Source: Medicago truncatula
Lineage: Eukaryota; Streptophyta; Magnoliopsida; Fabales; Fabaceae
Assembly (NCBI RefSeq): GCF_003473485.1
Contig: NC_053042.1
Location: 50,059,762-50,123,761 of the forward strand
Direction of reading: 5' to 3'
DNA: 64,000 bases
Shown: positions 35,478 to 49,367 of the stretch, piece after piece
Layout of the letters: each line of letters starts with the position of its first letter
How positions within the stretch are numbered: the stretch's first letter is position 1
Notes under the pieces: model-generated
Told to the model about the DNA's origin: nothing
Database searches by the model: none
The model's input: the letters and a program-made list of their open reading frames with translations, nothing else
Program-made: the position numbers and the translations under genes

Positions 35478-36827
35478 ATTGCATAGAGAGAACTGTGCAA
35501 CCCTGCAATAAATAAGTGTTTTGTTAGATCTCTTGTAAGAAATGTGTATAAGAGGAAAGGGCACAGTTAAGGGTGGTGTTAGGGGCTGCATATGACTGTT
35601 TCTGTGTTAATTTATTATTGAATATAAATAGTAATTATGGAAGCTATTAAGATCAGGCAGTTAGGGTGTGCAATAAATAGGACAATTGCATGTTGTGGCA
35701 ATTATAATGTGTGATCTGTGTCCTAATGTTATTATGTATTAATTCAGTTTGTAACAATAAAGACCAGAAATTATCCTAAATTTACTCTGTATTGAATTGG
35801 TACCTATCAACTGGTCGGAGCAATCAAGATCTTGGTTGTTTTGATGGGTTTGATAAGAGGGGACATGAAAGCACGGAGAGAACTATTTGAACATGGATTC
35901 GAAGGGATGTTATCCATGAGAGAAAAGGTGGAGAAAAGTTTGGAGCAAGACAAAATTGAACGTGCAGACAGTTTGCTTTAGACAGGACAATTCGTAGAAC
36001 GTAGGGATGCACCCCGACAACAAAGACATCTATGTCAACCATGGGAATCCACATCAGCGAGAAGACACATATTTCACAGATATACTATATCGTTTATAAA
36101 CTTAGACATGCTTAAAGTTGCATTTTAAATTTCATCAATAGATACTTTGTAAAATCTATAGCTTTTTTTACTAACGGTAATGTTGAAGGACTTTGCCTAT
36201 ATGGATCACTTCAGAGGTTAGGCCAGGAGTATGATGCTAGTGTATACTTTTCTGGCTTGCTGCATTAAATGTTTCAATTGAACCTGACTATCTATGATAC
36301 ACTGCTATTTTTTGGTTTCCCAGTCAAGATGCTGCTACACATTTCTTAGGTCCATCAACAAATAAATATGGTGATATGAGCTTTTGCAAGGCCATGCTCA
36401 AAGGGGAATATAACCATGACTATCTCATCCCATTTATATACAAATATCACACTGCAGCTACTATCGGTTTAAAAAGCTCGAGCGTTGATCGAACAAATTA
36501 CAATGGAATTGTTAACATTAAGAAGATACACTAAACTACTTATTAGTACCTTCAACTGTCATAATATGCTTGTTTTTCTTATTTTTCCTCGACAAAGCAA
36601 TCAACTGAAAAATACTCATCAACTCAAACTGTTGTTTTACACAGAAAATTGTCATGATCACATGTAAATTGTGAAATATACAATTTAAATGAGATGGAAA
36701 TTATTATAATTTTTTTGATAAGTTGTATGAGATGCAAACTATTAGTAATTCACTAATTTGATTAAATAATTTTTTTTTTTTTCAAACATCAGTTTCATAA
36801 ATGAATAAATAACTCTTTAGACGTGGC
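35478..36827. other. Between the AKR pseudogene and the hAT nest; includes a second p24 scrap
   Basis: Around 36340-36420, CAAGGCCATGCTCAAAGGGGAATAT resembles p24 exon 2. From 36420 to 36690 the DNA parallels 31605-31870 (GATCAAACAAATTACAATGGAA, CATATGCTTGTTTTTCT-like words). So this is another copy of the p24-AKR spacer. A short plus-strand frame near 35830-35980 (DMKARRELFEHGFEGML) looks protein-like but is not recognised. Confidence 0.55.
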
Positions 36828-37016
36828 CAGTGGCGGAGCCAGAGATTTAAAGTAGCAGGGGCAATATTTACATATAAATTTCTAAAATAAAAATGAAATA
36901 AAATAAGTGTTACAAAAATATATTGACAAGAACATTTTCTTTTAGAAAGAAAGAAGTATTATAATTGTTATTATTATTTCAAATAATAAATAAATTATAT
37001 ATAGGTATATAATATT

Positions 37017-37608
37017 GGGGGCTGCTAATTTACACCCACCTAAATACACTAACATGTAAATTACACACACTTATATTTTACTAAAACACCTTTTTGTTTC
37101 TATTCTAATTAAATTTAAATAGAAGGGCAATTTCTTAACTATCTTAAGTAAGATCCTTAAAAAACGAAACAAAAAAACAATGACATGTCTAAGGTATAAA
37201 ACATGTAATAGAGACAAACTTTTAAGGAAACAATATTTAGAATGAGATGAAAGTGATAGTGTAAATTAGTAAGGTGGTTGTAAACAATTTGATAAAATTT
37301 ATAAAAATGAGTGTATATAATCAAGGGATAGGACTTGTGTACCATAATGGTATATACCATTGCCCAATTAGAATGTGTCATGTGACACACCCTTTAAAAA
37401 TATATATCAAATAAAGCATCTATAAAGGTGACGCACTCTAATTGGCCAATTGTATATACCATTGGTACCTTAATGGTACACAAGTGGTATCCGAGATATC
37501 CATAATCAAGTGGGTGTAGGTTGCTAACTTACACCTTAGTATTTTTAGGTGGGTGTAGCTTGCTAATTTACACCTTAGTGATTTAGGTGGGTGTAAATTA
37601 GCAGCACC
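37017..37608. mobile_element. MITE with GGGGCTGCTAATTTACACC ends, nested in the hAT element
   Basis: The left end GGGGCTGCTAATTTACACCC and the right end inverted GGTGCTGCTAATTTACACCC continue through ACCTAAAT. The right arm repeats GGTGGGTGTA(A/G) three times (about 37505-37595), so the arm has been locally multiplied. No clear target duplication was found. It is non-coding. Confidence 0.75.
37326..37492. mobile_element. Small foldback MITE, 167 bp, innermost of the nest
   Basis: Inverted arms start GGATA, then ACTTGTGTACCAT, and continue through GGTATATACCATTG/CAATGGTATATACA and AATTAGA(A/G)TG(T/C)GTCA. The element forms a long hairpin, is non-coding, and lies within the 37017-37608 MITE. 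Confidence 0.75.
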
Positions 37609-38143
37609 TAGAAGTAATGTTACCGAAAAATGAAGCTAAAAAAAAGAAACAACACATAGAGAAGAGGTGCATGTATTATTTATAATATGCAATCTAGTTA
37701 TCATACTATATCATCATATTTATAATACTATGTATATATGTATGTGCTGGTGCTGGAAATCTATGATGTAGTATTATATAGGATGGATATGAAAATTTCA
37801 AAATTAGTGGGGGCACTTGCTTGCACAAGAGCCAACATGGCTCCGCCCCTGGACGTGGCAATTAGCATGTGGGTCAATAGTCGTTATAATTCTTCAATGT
37901 GTGAGGCGCAGTCATTATAGTCTTTGAATCTATCTAAATTGCAAATGCGTCCCCATTCTCTATAATTTGTTTGTAATTTTATAGATTAAATTGACTAACG
38001 GAAAATAAATTTGAGGATCAAAATAATTTAAAAAAAGAACATTCGAGAAACAAAATGACTTACGACATTAATTCATCCAGAGACTATACTGATAGGGTAT
38101 CATACATTCACGAATTAAAATGACATTTTACTCTTAAGATGTA

Positions 38144-38425
38144 CTCCATCCGTCCCAAATTGTATGACGTTTTGGCCATTTCACACATATTAAGAAATAT
38201 AATTAATATTGTGTGGGGAAGAGAAATTATGAGTTGTTTTACAAAATTATCCTTAATAAATGGTATGGAAAAGATAAATGAAAATAATTGAAAGAAGAGA
38301 GAGTAATCAATAGTTAAGGATATAATAGGAAAAATAACATTAATATTTCATTGGTATTATAAAACGACATATAATTTGGGACAATTTTTTTTTCCAAAGC
38401 GACGTACAATTTGGAACGGAGGGAG
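38144..38425. mobile_element. Stowaway-type MITE, 282 bp
   Basis: CTCCATCCGTCCCAAATTGT and inverted CTCCCTCCGTTCCAAATTGT ends are flanked by TA (38142-38143 and 38426-38427). It has the same length and interior words as the element at 464-745, but in the opposite orientation (TTTCACACATATTAAGAAAT here, its complement there). It lies about 330 bp upstream of the AKR start codon. Confidence 0.92.
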
Positions 38426-38757
38426 TATCTTTTATTTTGGTATTTATATCATTATAACATCATTGCAGGTTTGGAGTCAAAAAAAATTCTTACCTTAACA
38501 TGTTTCAGATTAAATTTAAAGTGAGATACATTTTATTTTGCTGATATTAACATTAAAGGCAGATTTACTTTATTAAAGACAGATATTATGTACTTATTTT
38601 ATATTTTGGAAGCAAAAGTTTATGGGGAGTTGGTACTGGTAGTAGTGCTGACTGAGTGGACACACTTCAACAACCCTTTGGCTTAGTTTTATTTCTTCTA
38701 ATATGTGCTTTTATATTTCAATTTGCATCTTAAGCAAGGCAATAACAGAGTTGAAGA

Positions 38758-41099
<2,342 letters not shown>

Positions 41100-42728
41100 T
41101 TGCATAGATAGAACTGTGCAACTGTAATGAATTGAGTGTTGTGTTTGTATTTCACTATGATGTTTACCTCAATGAAATAACTTCTCTACAAGATAATGAC
41201 AATATGTTACATGGGAGAATTGTTATTTCAAGCCTATCTTCTTGGATTTTCATTAGTAAACGACAAAGCAGTTATGAATTACGGCCTTTTATTTGAAAAT
41301 GATACTGTCACCATCATTTTACTGGCAAAATAATCAATTATTATTTGCATTTATTTCTCAACTTAGGCGCTTAATAAAAAATTAGCGATGTAAATTAATT
41401 GAAAAGCTTAGGCATTGAGAATTAAGCATGCTGAAATGGGAATATGATGGAAATTGGACTAATACTTATTGAGCACCCTCAAAATTTGCATTAAGAGTGT
41501 AAAATATGCCACTCACATTTCTCATTTTCGAACATAGAAATCTGCCATTCACTTCACTGTTACTTTTTGGGTTAATATGTTTGATTCCTGTCATTTGGGC
41601 GAGTTTCGGTTTATCCTGTAAAAAAAAAAAACAAGTTTAGATTCCAATTTTCTAATATAAAGATTCTTTCGTTGTAGACCATGAGGCCATCTGACTAAAC
41701 GAAAAAACTGACATGGTACGCTGACTGTGCAATTTTGATGACGTGGCATATGATTACTTGGCATTATAATTCTTTTTCAATTATTTTTTTATTAATTAAA
41801 AATTATTTTAAAAATCAAGAAATTTTAAAAATAATTTTTTTAAAAAATAAAACATTCAAGCACTACGACCTTCAGGAAAATAAAAAATGTATAATTAGAA
41901 AAAAAAATTCAGAAAAAATATTTTTATTATAGCAAAAATTATTTAAGAGTATTATTGGAATAACGAAATATCCAACACAAAATCTCCTATTTTCTTTATA
42001 TAGATTAAAAATAATATCGTTCCTATTGTAGTGGATTATTATAATGAGATTTATCTATTTTTTAAATTCATAATTTAAATAGTTATAAAAATGATAAAAT
42101 AGTAAATAAAATACTTGAAGGGTAAAATTAGAAATTGAAAAAGCAAGCCAAACTCATGATTTTCTTTATATACAGTATATATATATTTTTTTTAAGGATT
42201 TATGGTATAGATTATTATTGCTATGAACGAAAATTATATTATACTTGAATAATTGAACTTTTAGAATTTTTTTTTTTTATAATAATAATATTTGCAAGAT
42301 TAACCTCTAAATAAATAAAAAACATAAAACAAAATCTAATTCAATTACACAATGGTTCCAATGAAAAAATAAGATACAACCGCAAAAAATAAAATTTAAT
42401 ATATATTAGAATAACTCCATACTTGGAATATTACCATCCTTACAAAAAAAGTTACATATTAAAATTATCTTAGAAAGATCACAAATAAAAATATAAAAGT
42501 CAAAAAATAAAAATATTATCTTAAAAAGTTAGTCAAATAAGTGTCAAAAAATTATTATTTTCAAAAGTTTAGTCAACTTTTTTTCTAGATAAAAATAAGA
42601 GTCAAAACAGAAAAACATTATTTTAAAAATGCAATAACTTTATAAATAATCTCCTGGACCATCTAACGAACATCATAATCACTATGCATAACAATTTTTA
42701 GGATCATCATCCTCACCATTATCTAACA
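41100..42728. other. Gene-free AT-rich region after the AKR gene
   Basis: After the AKR 3' flank come words shared with the earlier spacers (TTAGGCATTGAGAATTAAGC, compare near 30750). A half copy of the legume GGTTAA(T)ATGTTT repeat lies near 41570. The rest is strongly AT-rich with no recognised feature. Confidence 0.5.
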
Positions 42729-44064
42729 ATGTCTTCCATTTTTCCATCCATTCTTCTGAATCCACTCCCTAGTTTCAACATGACTGTGACCAAAGAACAA
42801 TTCAACTTATTTTACAATGTTGACAGGCAACTCTTCACTCGTTTGGTGGTGGGGCTTGGCCGTGAGGCTTTTCAATCGATAAATGTAATGGCTTTCTTGA
42901 TGTGGATTGAGTGGATAAGTAAAGATGGTAATTTAGTAGCAAATATTCTTTCACATTGGTCGGACATAATGCTAAACAACCTTGCTGATGAGGTTGTTGT
43001 CATCCTTAATTTCCTAGAGAGTTCTCATTGCCCTAACGTTTATGTACACGAATCAAATTTGCCATTGATTCAACACATCTTGCGTAGAAATGTGACACTC
43101 AAGTTTTTCCATGAAAAACGCCTCGAAGTGATCAATGACATCACCAAGTTCATCAATGATGTATGTGTTAGAGCTTTTACGGATATCATTGAACAACTGA
43201 ATTATCACAGGGCTATGAAGGAGCAAGAGTTATATCTTGCAAATATTCATGGAGCTGGTGTTATTCCTACTCACTTGCATCCAGAAGAGGTATACTTTGC
43301 TACTAATTTTATCCCAATTATTTTACAACAAGTTTGGTGTGCCCCAAGTTAATGAATTAGGAAGTTCTTTTAATAATGCTCATGAAAATTATGATGTTTC
43401 ACTTCTAATTAAACTAGATATAAGTGAAATTTTGAACAATTTAAATTTGAATGATATTTTTGGTGTTGATACTCGTATTGTTGCTCACGTTGGTAATGAT
43501 GGTGAAAAGAGGAGGGAGACCAGACAGCTAGTTGATGATAGAACCATCTTTATGACATTTTCCAAAGATTGTCCGGTTTATGAGAATGAACTTAGGGAAT
43601 TTTTTACGAGGTACCATTTTAGATTTATTTATTTATGTCCATATTCATGTACATATATCAAATTTCTTAATTATATAAAATTTTAATTATTTAATTAATA
43701 ATCATTATCACATCTTACGAAAGTTGACTCTATGTGTTTCATGTTTGTATTTTTGTTCTAATTCATTATTGCGTGAATTTTTTCCTAATTTTCTTTACTT
43801 GTTTTTTTTTCCTATCGAAACAGGAAATTTGGAAATATCATTGACAATCTAATCATGCAAGAAGCGAATTCACCGGAGCAATCAATGTATGCTCGTCTTG
43901 TAGTTCGTCGTGAGGCTGTAGATATGGTTGATCGTTTCCTTGACGATAATCCAAGAATGAAATTCTCCATTAATGGAAAAAGTGTTTGGGTTAGAAAATA
44001 CATTCGCAAGCTACCACTTGCGCAACCACTTCAACCTGCTGCGCCATCTCGGAACTTTCCTTGA
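42729..44064 (+). CDS. Plant protein with a C-terminal RRM-like domain, possibly frameshifted
   Basis: I recognise a plant-specific, poorly characterised family: a long helical N-terminal part (TRLVVGLGREA, VNDVCVRAF-like) and an RRM-like C-terminus starting DDRTIFMTFSKDCPV and ending SINGKSVWVRKYIRK. Probable exons: 42729-43289, 43333-43610, 43824-44064. The last junction is a good GT-AG joining FFTR to KFGNIIDN. The first needs an intron of only 43 bp (43290-43332), shorter than plants normally splice; without it the frame ends at 43352. Either a micro-intron or a one-base frameshift is present. RNA binding is inferred from the fold only. Confidence 0.6.
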
Positions 44065-44856
44065 AGTTGTTTTCTTATAATTTGGTTTTGTTACTTTAAT
44101 GATTGAGATGCGATAGTATGGTTTTGCCATCAATCTTGATCAATATTTAATAAAGTTTATGCTTTTGAACACCTATTTGTTTCAAGGTTGATGAACTTTC
44201 ATGTCATCAAAATTGATTAATGTTTGTATGTTGATGGATTTCAATAATTATTGTTAGTTTGTTACCTTTATTTTTTTGATTATTGGTGATCTTTTACTAC
44301 TTATTTATTATACTCTTGATTAGCATATATATTCAAAGTTCACTTTGAGAATATAGGTGTAAGATTTTGGATTCAATGACATCTAGGTGGAGATTTTGGA
44401 TCATTTATGTTTACGCCTTTTCTGGTAAAATCTCTCGGTTCCAAATGAATGGGAACTTTATTGACGGAATTATTATTTATATGGTGAATTCTCAAGAGTG
44501 GTTTTAAAGACATTTTTAATGGACAGGTTGAACAATCTCTTATTAGAGGTAACTTATTTTTATCTATTTAAGAGCTTATTTTCATAAGCAAAGGAGTACA
44601 AAGACTAATCCAACCTATAATACAAAAATGGATCGATTATTTGCATTCATACTACTCCTTTAAATATTGTTGAACCATTTCCAAGAAGTGTTCTTAATTT
44701 GCTCTACCAACATTGTGATATCTGGCATTGCTGTTCTAAAAACACATTGTTTTGAAGCTCCAAATGCTCCAAAGGCTAGTAGATCATACAATGTCTCATT
44801 TACATTGCATACAATTATTCATTTACAAATAAGGCATCAAAAGGACATTTAACTAA
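44065..44856. other. 3' flank and intergenic DNA
   Basis: AT-rich, with no gene-like frame or recognised repeat before the MITE at 44857. Confidence 0.5.
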
Positions 44857-45079
44857 GTGTTAAATATGTATTTGGTCCCTATAAAATTTTAGATTTTTGT
44901 TAAATATCCGAACAAAAAAAAAACCGCAATTTTTAGTCTTATGTAAAATTTTCCGTTAGCATTTTTGTCCCTGTAAAATTTTAGGAAAATATTACTGGAA
45001 CTAAAATGTGTGATTTTATTTTGTATGAAGTAAAAATAAAATTTTATATATTTATAAAGACGAAAAACATATTTAACCC
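44857..45079. mobile_element. GGGTTAAATATG-type Mutator-like MITE, 223 bp
   Basis: The left end GTGTTAAATATGTATTTGGTC and right end (inverted GGGTTAAATATGTTTTTCGTC) match. Flanking TTTAACTAA (44848-44856) and TTTAATTAA (45080-45088) differ at one base of nine, fitting a Mutator target duplication. Same family as the host element at 11289-12816. Confidence 0.8.
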
Positions 45080-45254
45080 TTTAATTAATTATGAAAAAAC
45101 ATTACTCCTAAAAATATATGGTATGGTATAGTTAGAAAGTGTCCTTACCTCAACTAGTTTTTCTTAAAGAAGTACTTTTAGTTCCTCTTAGATGTCTCGA
45201 ACTTTAAATCAACAATTAACTAAGTTAAAACAAAGTCCCTTAAATCCTAACACT

Positions 45255-45459
45255 AAACATGTCTTTTTTCGTCCTACGAGTTCATAACCAAACAAACCCT
45301 AAGTCCCACATCGGTTAATATATGACATAAATTGCTCTTTATAAACCTATGTCAAAGAACTCTGTTTGCCGAGTTGGATAACTCCAACTTATGACTCAAG
45401 TTGGGGCAATAAATTGGTGGAACAAGACATTATGTTAATTAGTTTGTGCTTGCCTTATC
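45255..45459. repeat. 205-bp dispersed repeat, copy 1
   Basis: Nearly identical to 51491-51694: starts AAACATGTCTTTTTTCGTCC, includes AAGTCCCACATCGGTTAATA, TGCTCTTTATAAA and GAGTTGGATAACTCCAACTT, and ends TGTGCTTGCCTTATC. I count fewer than ten differences by eye. Homology to more diverged copies near 30808 and 32142 extends further right (ACTTAACAGAGCAG). No coding or terminal inverted repeats; the class is unknown. Confidence 0.85.
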
Positions 45460-45517
45460 GCTCCAATTTGAGAGTTGACACTGACTTAACAGAGCAGAAC
45501 AAAGATAGTCACAGTTA

Positions 45518-45821
45518 CTCCCTCCGGTTCTTATTATAAGAATTTTTTCTTTTAAAATTTCATCCTATTTATAAGAAAACGTCACAACTTTTAAGGTGTA
45601 ATTATTACTTAAAAAACTTTTTTATCCCTCATTTATAGTTCTCTTTTTAATGTTAGTGAATGTATATAATGTTTCACAATTTTTATGTGGGTATATTTGT
45701 AAAAATATTCAAAAAAATTATATTAATTTATGATTGTATTGGTTTTTGATGTTTTTTTGGTTTTGTTTCCTATAAAAATGACCGGATGATTGTACCAAAA
45801 AAAAAAAAGGACCGGATGAAG
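45518..45821. mobile_element. Stowaway-like MITE, 304 bp
   Basis: The left end CTCCCTCCGGTTCTTATTAT is preceded by TA (45516-45517). The right end GGACCGGATGAAG is followed by TA (45822-45823), an imperfect inverted match (CTTCATCCGGTCC). It is non-coding. Confidence 0.7.
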
Positions 45822-45828
45822 TATATAT

Positions 45829-46627
45829 AGAGCTGTCAATTGGGCCGGTTCGTTCCAGTCTGCATTGGCTCGATGGGCCAGTTCATAAAATAGGCGAGAG
45901 AGGGTCGGTCCACTTGATTTGTGGGCTACCAAAATTGAGTCCTACCCAATTAGTAGTGGGCTACATGGCGTGATGGGCTAGCCCGACCTGCATATCAAAA
46001 TGTATTATTTTATTTATTTATTTATTTATAAAAAAAAGGTATACAATGAATAATACACTTACATGTCACATTTTTTTTTAATTAAAACATAACACATAAA
46101 TTATTATCCATCAAATTAATCAATGTGTTCGTAAACTTAGTGAAATGATATATAAAACATCTATTAAATAAACATTTATAAGGGATAAATAGCACAAAAA
46201 CATCAATGTAAAAGTAGAGAGTGTTCTCTCTCAAAAAAAAAGAAGTAGAGTGTTTATCATAGTCTTACATAATAAAATAATTCAATCTTATTTTTGTGAT
46301 GTAAACTGATACTCTCTTTGCTGGTTTTTTTTGGCACTTTTTTTTGCTAAAATGTCTAGATTTTCAGTAATAAATTCCATTTTAGTTTCTTAAAAAAAAA
46401 AAAAAATCAATCTTATATAATAAGGCTATTTATTTTTTTAGTATTCTTAAAGGGTTGATCCGTGAGCCCAGTGACCCAGCCCAGGTCGATCCATATAAAA
46501 TATAGACTTGATGGACTGGCCCAAAAAAGAAGATCGTTTTTTCCATATGTTTTTTACGGCTCAACCCACATAAAAATAGAGGACCAATGGAGAGTCCTGA
46601 TGGATCTAACCCATTTTGACAGCTCTA
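45829..46627. mobile_element. hAT-like non-autonomous element with TAGAGCTGTCAA ends, about 0.8 kb
   Basis: The left end TAGAGCTGTCAATTGGGCC and right end (inverted TAGAGCTGTCAAAATGGG) match, and subterminal words of the GGGCC/GGCCCA type recur (GATGGGCTAGCCCG, GAGCCCAGTGACCCAGCCC). Flanks AAGTATAT and AAGTGTAT are a plausible 8-bp duplication with one mismatch, with two extra bases on the left. It lies directly against the preceding Stowaway and about 300 bp upstream of the F-box gene start. Confidence 0.65.
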
Positions 46628-46763
46628 AGTGTATATATATCACACATAAGAAAAGAAAAAGACTCATTGTTGACGTTGTCTTAAAAAAAAAAAAAAAACC
46701 TAAAACCCTAGACGCGAATAGAGAGGGACAGATCTTGGAAGGCCTACGGTTGCGTGGACGGCG

Positions 46764-46916
46764 GTGAGTTTCTTGCAGCTCCCTTTCTCGAAGCCTCTGT
46801 CTCTTCTTTAGTTATTATCATGAACTCTCTTTCATTATTGTTAGGTTATTCATCTCTCGTTATCGTATGATACAAATCGATTTGCTTATTATTGTATAAT
46901 TATTATTTCTATGCAG
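46764..46916 (+). other. Probable 5' UTR intron of the F-box gene
   Basis: GTGAGTT at 46764 and TTTCTATGCAG ending at 46916 make good splice sites. The ATG follows 23 bases later at 46940. No coding effect is predicted. Confidence 0.6.
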
Positions 46917-46939
46917 TGATTGAAGCTTAATTATTAATA

Positions 46940-48181
46940 ATGGATGTATATATAAGAGGCAAGATGTTAAACAATTGCAATTGCATTTACTGTTACTATG
47001 ATCCAAAAGCTAACTCACATGATCATGCCAACAAAAAGAATAAGAACCAAAACTCAAATTGCAAAGCCATCTCAAATATGTTGCTTCCTGAAGACTTGAT
47101 GCTTTATTTATTTACTTTGGTTCCTCTTAGCTGCCTGCTTAACTCTGCAAGGTTTGTTTGCATATCTTGGGCTACTGTTATTCACAGCTCCCGTTTTGTT
47201 GAAGCTTATGAACAAAGTTGTCCACGTTCTAAACTTGGTCTGTATGTTGAAAATCTCGTGAAACAAGGACGTTCTTATTTCTTGGAATTTAATGATGATG
47301 TGAACGGCCAATTTGAAAGGTTTGATTTTGGAATACCTGAAAATCTGGGATATATAATTAGTACTTGTGATGGCTTATTGTTTCTTTCGAGTAATTGTGG
47401 ACAATTTTTCGTGGTAAACCCCATCCTCAAGTGCTGCCTTAAAATCCCCCCTACTCCTATTTCTCAACAACTTTTAGTAGTTGGCTCTCGATGTACTATA
47501 GCACGTGTTCCCCACACTGCAAAATTCAAGTTGTTCCTTTTGGATGTCCTTGAGATTTCGGGTAATTTTTGGTATGTTTTCTATGTGTTAAGAATTGGAA
47601 TAGATAATTCATGGAAAGAGATAGCTAGAAAAGAAGCTCCTCGTGATTGGTTTTTTACATGGCAACCACTTTATAGTGGAGGCAATGATCTTTACTGGAT
47701 AACAATTGATGATATAATTGTAATGGATGTTGATAGAGAAATTATTGTAGAAGAATATCCACTTCCCAATGTGCCAATGCCCGGTGATCGAGTTCCAATA
47801 TTTTTATCGATGGGAGATCATCTTTCTTGCATTGCATATAAAGATGAAATTTATGAAGCATATCAAATCTACATTTTGGATTTTGATTCGGGGGAATGGT
47901 CTCTTTATCATGAGATGGGACATTTTGATTATGTGGCTGCCTGTGGTCATGAGCTTAATAATTTGTCTTCGGTGGTATTTCGTTTTTGGGTCAACGATCA
48001 AATCATCTTCCGAGTAACTAGTCCTCGATTGAATATGTTGCTAGACAAGGTCACACATTTTGGTTACAATGTCAAGACCAAACAACTCACATGTATTGAG
48101 GGCATTGATGCAGAGGGCGGTTATGAGGTATGGCTTCACACCAACAGTCCAGTTTCATTCTCAAGTACTCAACATAGCTAG
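46940..48181 (+). CDS. F-box protein with F-box-associated domain
   Basis: Likely substrate adaptor of an SCF ubiquitin ligase; the target is unknown. A single coding exon of 413 residues starts MDVYIRGKMLNNCNCIYCYY. A Lys/Asn-rich linker is followed by an F-box at about 48-92 (LLPEDLMLYLFTLVPLSCLLNSARFVCISW, broken here only in naming; core LPEDLMLYLF and CISW). The rest is a kelch/beta-propeller-like F-box-associated region with NPILKCCLKIPP and several aromatic-rich strands. A GT-AG intron probably splits the 5' UTR: donor GCG/GTGAGTT at 46764 and acceptor ATGCAG at 46916. This family is highly expanded and fast-evolving in legumes, so orthology cannot be assigned. Confidence 0.85.
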   Translation: MDVYIRGKMLNNCNCIYCYYDPKANSHDHANKKNKNQNSNCKAISNMLLPEDLMLYLFTLVPLSCLLNSARFVCISWATVIHSSRFVEAYEQSCPRSKLGLYVENLVKQGRSYFLEFNDDVNGQFERFDFGIPENLGYIISTCDGLLFLSSNCGQFFVVNPILKCCLKIPPTPISQQLLVVGSRCTIARVPHTAKFKLFLLDVLEISGNFWYVFYVLRIGIDNSWKEIARKEAPRDWFFTWQPLYSGGNDLYWITIDDIIVMDVDREIIVEEYPLPNVPMPGDRVPIFLSMGDHLSCIAYKDEIYEAYQIYILDFDSGEWSLYHEMGHFDYVAACGHELNNLSSVVFRFWVNDQIIFRVTSPRLNMLLDKVTHFGYNVKTKQLTCIEGIDAEGGYEVWLHTNSPVSFSSTQHS

Positions 48182-49206
48182 GTTTCATAGTATAATATGT
48201 GTATCAGTATTATTTTATATTTATCTTAGTTGAAAAACAAATGCTTATGGTTCTATTTTAGTTTTGAAACACTTGTTGCGTGTTTGCCTAATTAGTTTGG
48301 CTGTTGTTGTTGTTATTTATTATTATTATTATTATTTAGATTTTCTTATTCTTGTGAATAATGACTTTCTTTAACTTGAGGGAAATCTTGTGTTCTCTGT
48401 TACTTTTCTTAACCTCGAATGATAGACATAATTTAATAAAATGTACCATATTTGTTTTTGCACCTGCAAATAAGGTTTGAACTTTGAAGTTGATATCTAC
48501 CTTGGATATATTACAACTATTTACTTATTGATATCTATATGTGAAAATAAAAAACACTTTGGATGAGACTAATACCAAGCAATACTATTCTGAAATATTT
48601 ATATTCCAGTGATGTTCTTCAACTCTGCCAAGTGATCGATGGTAGTGTCAGCGTGTCTTGTCTCGTGGTGTTTCTTGAAAATGACTCAACCTATTAGGAC
48701 GAGGAATGTCATTACTGACTATGGTGGATGCTCTAGGTTTAGCGAAAACATTTCGATCACAACTCGTTTTTTGGCATTTGAAGTGATGGCTTAGCTATGA
48801 GATTATGATTTCTGATCATTTATTTTCTAAGTTTTCTTTTTTATTATATACTATACCTTTGTGGTATGCAATCTATTGTGGGTTGAAAAATCCAAAATTT
48901 TCACTTATGACCTTAAATTCTTATGAACTACTATTAAACCGTATATTTCGATTTGTTGCTGCTGCGCTTCTGCTAGATTGCATGTTACTTTGTATTTATG
49001 GGAAGTATTACCATAGAATTCTTAAGTTTGAATACATGCTTAACTGAGTATAGCAAATATAAAGAGCTTAAACATGCTTGGTAGGGTTAAGTTTGAATTC
49101 TAAACTCTGTGCCGGCAACTTTAAAATTGTTATCTCGATAAGTGGATTAGATAGGGTTAAGATTGAAAATTATATTGATGATGCAAATGTATGGGAGTCA
49201 CGCGTA
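48182..49206. other. 3' flank of the F-box gene and intergenic DNA
   Basis: Contains a TTA trinucleotide run near 48318-48338 and small frames that are not protein-like. No other feature is recognised. Confidence 0.5.
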
Positions 49207-49219
49207 ATAAGTGGGACTT

Positions 49220-49367
49220 TTTTTTTTTTTTTTTGTCTTAGATGATGTGGTAATCCACTGAAAATAATTAAACTCACACATAACTGTGAGGTCCCGGGTT
49301 CGAACCCGGGTTACGACGTCGAGCCTTGCAATTTCGGCATTTGCCAGTTGAACTAGAACTTCTAGAC
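49220..49367 (-). mobile_element. tRNA-derived SINE, 148 bp, with 13-bp target duplication
   Basis: On the minus strand a pol III A box TAGTTCAACTGG (complement of 49344-49355) is followed about 36 bases later by a B box in GGGTTCGAACCC (49296-49307). A body and a polyA tail (plus-strand T run 49220-49234) end the element. The perfect direct repeat ATAAGTGGGACTT flanks it (49207-49219 and 49368-49380). The tRNA-like head is too degenerate for a functional tRNA. It is non-coding. Confidence 0.9.

Larger units (their letters stand above)
36828..37851. mobile_element. hAT-type non-autonomous transposon, 1,024 bp
   Basis: The ends CAGTGGCGGAGCCA and inverted CAGGGGCGGAGCCA are flanked by the perfect 8-bp direct repeat GACGTGGC (36820-36827 and 37852-37859), the hAT signature. 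No transposase is encoded. Another inverted-repeat element (37017-37608) is inserted in it, itself carrying a third (37326-37492). Confidence 0.9.

Noticed and set aside
35824..36054. Protein-like short frames around 35.8-36.0 kb
   Set aside because: The plus-strand stretch is suggestive but under 60 codons, has no start or splice context and no family I can name.
49290..49355. Possible tRNA gene (strong GGTTCGAACCC motif)
   Set aside because: No acceptor stem or cloverleaf could be drawn; A/B boxes plus polyA tail and target duplication identify a SINE.
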